Shown: piece after piece, positions 7,922 to 9,577 of the stretch | Numbering within the stretch: position 1 is the stretch's first letter | Layout of the letters: every line of letters begins with the position of its first letter | From: CAWEHT01 sp963808455 | GTDB lineage: Bacteria > Chloroflexota > Anaerolineae > CG2-30-64-16 | DNA: 9,577 nucleotides | NCBI GenBank assembly: GCA_963808455.1 | Contig: CAWEHT010000022.1 | Span: 1-9,577 of the forward strand | Direction: 5' to 3' | Translations under genes and position numbers: made by a program | The notes under the pieces: generated by a model | The model's input: the letters and a program-made list of their open reading frames with translations, nothing else | The model's database searches: none | What the model was told of the DNA's origin: nothing

Positions 7922-9183
7922 CCAGGGCAAAGGCGCAGGCGGAGACGGAAGCTGCGGCGCAGGCCAAAGTTGAGTTTCAGGCCAAAGCAAAGGTTAAGGC
8001 TGCGGCTGGGGCCAGGGCCGAGGCTGATGCAGAAGACCAAAGCCGGCACGCACAGCGCAACGCCGAGGAGAATGCCCAGCGCGTCGGGCTGGCCGAAGAG
8101 GAGCGCCGCCCTGGGACCCAGAGCCCGCAGGAAGGTTCGGGACCGACCACTCCAGAAAAGCCACCGCGGGGGCGGCGGGTTGCTTCGCCCGTTGTGGTCG
8201 CACTCGTGGCGGTTGCCACAATTGCAGCAGGCTGCTGGCTCTTGCTGAGCAGGCACGGTCGCGTTCCACCCCAGGCGCGCGTCTTGACGGAGACGCCGAT
8301 ACCGATCGTGCTCGTACCCTCGATTGCAACAGGCGTGGCAACGACTGTCGAAGCAACATTTACGGCTCAGCCGGAAACCATCGGTGCAGACACCGTCACA
8401 CCGCTGCCTCCGGAACCGACCGCTTCCTCTGCGCTGCCGGATATGGCAACGGCCACAGCCGTGGTGATCGTCAATGCAGACGGCGTAAATGTGCGTGATG
8501 GTCCGGGCACGGACTTCCGTGTCACCACATCAGTCAATCAAGGGGACCAACTCCAGCCTCTTGGACGGCTGGCGGATGACTCCTGGATACAGGTGCGGCT
8601 TGCCAGTGGTGATATGGGGTGGGTCGCGGCTAGCTATCTTGATCTGTCGGGCGTCTCGGGCCCACTCCCGGTCGTTCCGGCGCCGCAGCTTCCCACCTGT
8701 ACCCAAGACCCTGCGCCCCAATTTGCGAGCCTTTGGCATAAAGAGAGCCTTGGCTGCGCGCAGGCCAGTGGCGCAGTTGCCTGGGCCACGCTGCAGCAAT
8801 TCGAGCATGGCATGCTCCTTTGGCGAGAAGATACGAATCAGGTCTATTTGCTGACCAACAGCGGTACCTGGTTTGAGCTGCTGGATCGCTGGCAAGATGG
8901 CACCCCGATCACATCGAGAGGCAATCCGCCAGCGGGGCTGCAATCGCCTGTCCGAGGGTTCGGCTATGTGTGGGGCAAGCGCCAGGACGTTTTCGACGCG
9001 CTTGGGTGGGCAACTGACAAGGAGAAAGGCTTCTGCGCCGTGATCCAGCCAGCAGACCACGGTCTTGCCGTTGGAACCAGCACTGTACAGTATTGCAAAG
9101 ACCAATTATACAACTATGCCGTCGAACCTGATTGGCCTTCCGTGGTGGCCATGATCGTGGGTGATGGCACCTGGTATCGATAG
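7093..9183 (+). CDS. Transmembrane Ser/Thr protein kinase with SH3-like and Cys-containing C-terminal domains
   Basis: This is an intact 696-residue protein. The ATG follows GGAGG by seven bases. The kinase domain covers about 14-270, with glycine loop GHGTYGRVYRA, Lys42 in VAIKEL, HRD 142-144 with Lys146 and Asn149, DFG 162-164 and GTPFYMSPEQ 183-192; all catalytic residues are present. A coiled coil rich in Ala/Lys/Glu (272-340) leads to one membrane helix at about 364-385. A Thr/Pro linker follows, then a bacterial SH3-like domain at about 455-520 (NADGVNVRDGPGTDF, then GWVAASYLDL). The last ~160 residues (FEHGMLLWREDTNQVYLL, PVRGFGYVWG, ALGWAT) resemble a repeat-like module often attached to Chloroflexota surface proteins, function unknown to me. 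The SH3 part may bind peptidoglycan or surface glycans. It pairs with propeller gene 2. Its kinase half is close to kinase 1, while the sensor half is unrelated. It is the only uninterrupted large gene in the window. Confidence 0.92.
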   Translation: MPLSPGDNLSGHYRVETEIGHGTYGRVYRARDGKLDRVVAIKELAKGPDDLGSSVFADYVRRFEREARVQAGFNHPNIVHVYDLIQDGADRLYLVMEYVDGTSLREQLAQRGPLPVDEAVRITGDLLSGLAVVHADPRDIVHRDIKPSNALLTRAGQAKLADFGLAQLGDESLRSGAGQPHPGTPFYMSPEQETTSAYLYPASDIFSVGCVLFEMLAGVPYKRARKERQALADLRPDTPKWLLELTAQALAKGPDERPANGGAMGHMLADTQAKAEARAKAQAETEAAAQAKVEFQAKAKVKAAAGARAEADAEDQSRHAQRNAEENAQRVGLAEEERRPGTQSPQEGSGPTTPEKPPRGRRVASPVVVALVAVATIAAGCWLLLSRHGRVPPQARVLTETPIPIVLVPSIATGVATTVEATFTAQPETIGADTVTPLPPEPTASSALPDMATATAVVIVNADGVNVRDGPGTDFRVTTSVNQGDQLQPLGRLADDSWIQVRLASGDMGWVAASYLDLSGVSGPLPVVPAPQLPTCTQDPAPQFASLWHKESLGCAQASGAVAWATLQQFEHGMLLWREDTNQVYLLTNSGTWFELLDRWQDGTPITSRGNPPAGLQSPVRGFGYVWGKRQDVFDALGWATDKEKGFCAVIQPADHGLAVGTSTVQYCKDQLYNYAVEPDWPSVVAMIVGDGTWYR

Positions 9184-9232
9184 GCTGGGGATCAGCGGCC
9201 GGAGAAGGAAGTGGTCAAGGCAGCGGGTAGCC
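9184..9232. other. Short spacer before kinase 3
   Basis: The gap between the kinase 2 stop and the third kinase contains purine-rich GGAGAAGGAAG at 9201-9211, but this is 21 bases before the nearest ATG (9233) and too far to be a normal ribosome binding site. Unlike the first two units, no propeller gene precedes this kinase. Confidence 0.4.
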
Positions 9233-9577
9233 ATGGGTTCAATGATTCGAGAAGGAGCGGAAGAGCTCGGGCGAACGAATTCTGGACGGCCACTACCGTA
9301 TCGAGGCCGAGATCGGCCGAGGAAGCTACGGCCGGGTCTACCGGGCGCGGGACGCAAGCTCGACCGCGTCGTCGCCATCAAGGAGCTGGCCAAGGTTCCG
9401 ACGATCTGGGACCTCCCTGTTTGCCGACTACGTGCGCCGCTTCGAGCGCGAGGCTCGGGTTCAGGCCGGCTTCAACCACCCCAACATCGTCCACGTCTAC
9501 GAGCTGATCCAGGAGGCCCTTCACCGGCTGTACCTGGTGATGGAGTATGTGGATGGCGCCAGCCTGCGTGAGCACCT
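9233..9577 (+). CDS. Ser/Thr protein kinase, N-terminal part (3'-truncated, frame-disrupted)
   Basis: The kinase N-lobe is clear: LDGHYRIEAEIGRGSYGRVYRARD, then FADYVRRFEREARVQAGFNHPNIVHVY and LYLVMEYVDGASLREH, nearly identical to kinase 2. The kinase frame has a TGA at 9243-9245 and no ATG before the domain. The ATGs at 9233 and 9242 are in the neighbouring frame (MGSMIREGAEELGR), so one base seems wrong near 9265-9280 and the start is uncertain. Within 9350-9421 three single bases are missing relative to kinase 2 (near 9353, 9393 and 9415). The deletions restore the frame but replace the VAIKEL segment, so as written the catalytic lysine is lost. The gene runs off the window, so its sensor domain is unknown. 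Confidence 0.7.

Noticed and set aside
1..9577. tRNA, rRNA, insertion sequence or CRISPR array
   Set aside because: No cloverleaf, rRNA motif, transposase or regularly spaced repeats were recognised; the duplication lacks transposase genes or terminal inverted repeats.

Overview
The window is GC-rich, densely coding DNA, and every convincing gene is on the + strand. The protein style suggests a Chloroflexota bacterium of the Anaerolineae/Caldilineae/Ardenticatenia type: transmembrane Ser/Thr kinases with long Ala/Lys/Glu coiled coils and Pro-Thr linkers, fused to FGE-sulfatase (SUMF1/C-type-lectin-like) or SH3 sensor domains, alternating with PQQ-like beta-propeller proteins. This placement is inferred from protein style; no marker gene is present.

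Layout: (1) 1-117, the last codons of an FGE-sulfatase/C-type-lectin-like domain of an upstream gene; (2) 118-488, intergenic, with an 11-bp hairpin and a second stem-loop just before the next gene; (3) 489-2379, zinc-ribbon + beta-propeller + CARDB-like protein, copy 1; (4) 2436-4736, transmembrane Ser/Thr kinase with an extracytoplasmic FGE-like domain; (5) 4737-5140, a paralogous intergenic region with the same two hairpins; (6) 5141-7036, propeller protein copy 2; (7) 7093-9183, an intact transmembrane Ser/Thr kinase with an SH3-like domain and a Cys-containing C-terminal domain; (8) about 9233 to the window end, the N-terminus of a third kinase. Propeller and kinase form a two-gene unit with a 56-nt spacer in both copies. 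The unit is tandemly duplicated with a period of 4652 bp.

The most notable signal is in the last ~105 nt of the two FGE-like domains (13-117 and 4632-4736). They differ at 19 bases. None is at a third codon position, all 14 changed codons are non-synonymous, and 14 of the 19 differences have A in one copy. The following 36 nt (88-123 and 4737-4742 side) are identical. About 45 nt after each stop codon lies a perfect 11-bp GC-rich hairpin. This is the signature of a diversity-generating retroelement (DGR): adenine-specific hypermutation of a C-type-lectin-fold target, an invariant 3' end, and a downstream cruciform. The reverse transcriptase and template repeat are not in the window. If the reading is right, the locus encodes membrane receptor kinases whose external ligand-binding face is hypermutated, paired with intracellular propeller scaffolds.

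Several genes are interrupted by apparent single-base indels, many in G/C runs. I treat each as one gene with frame breaks, because the paralogue keeps the protein continuous in the other frame. They may be assembly errors or real decay. One break is shared by both propeller genes at the same site and deserves separate attention.
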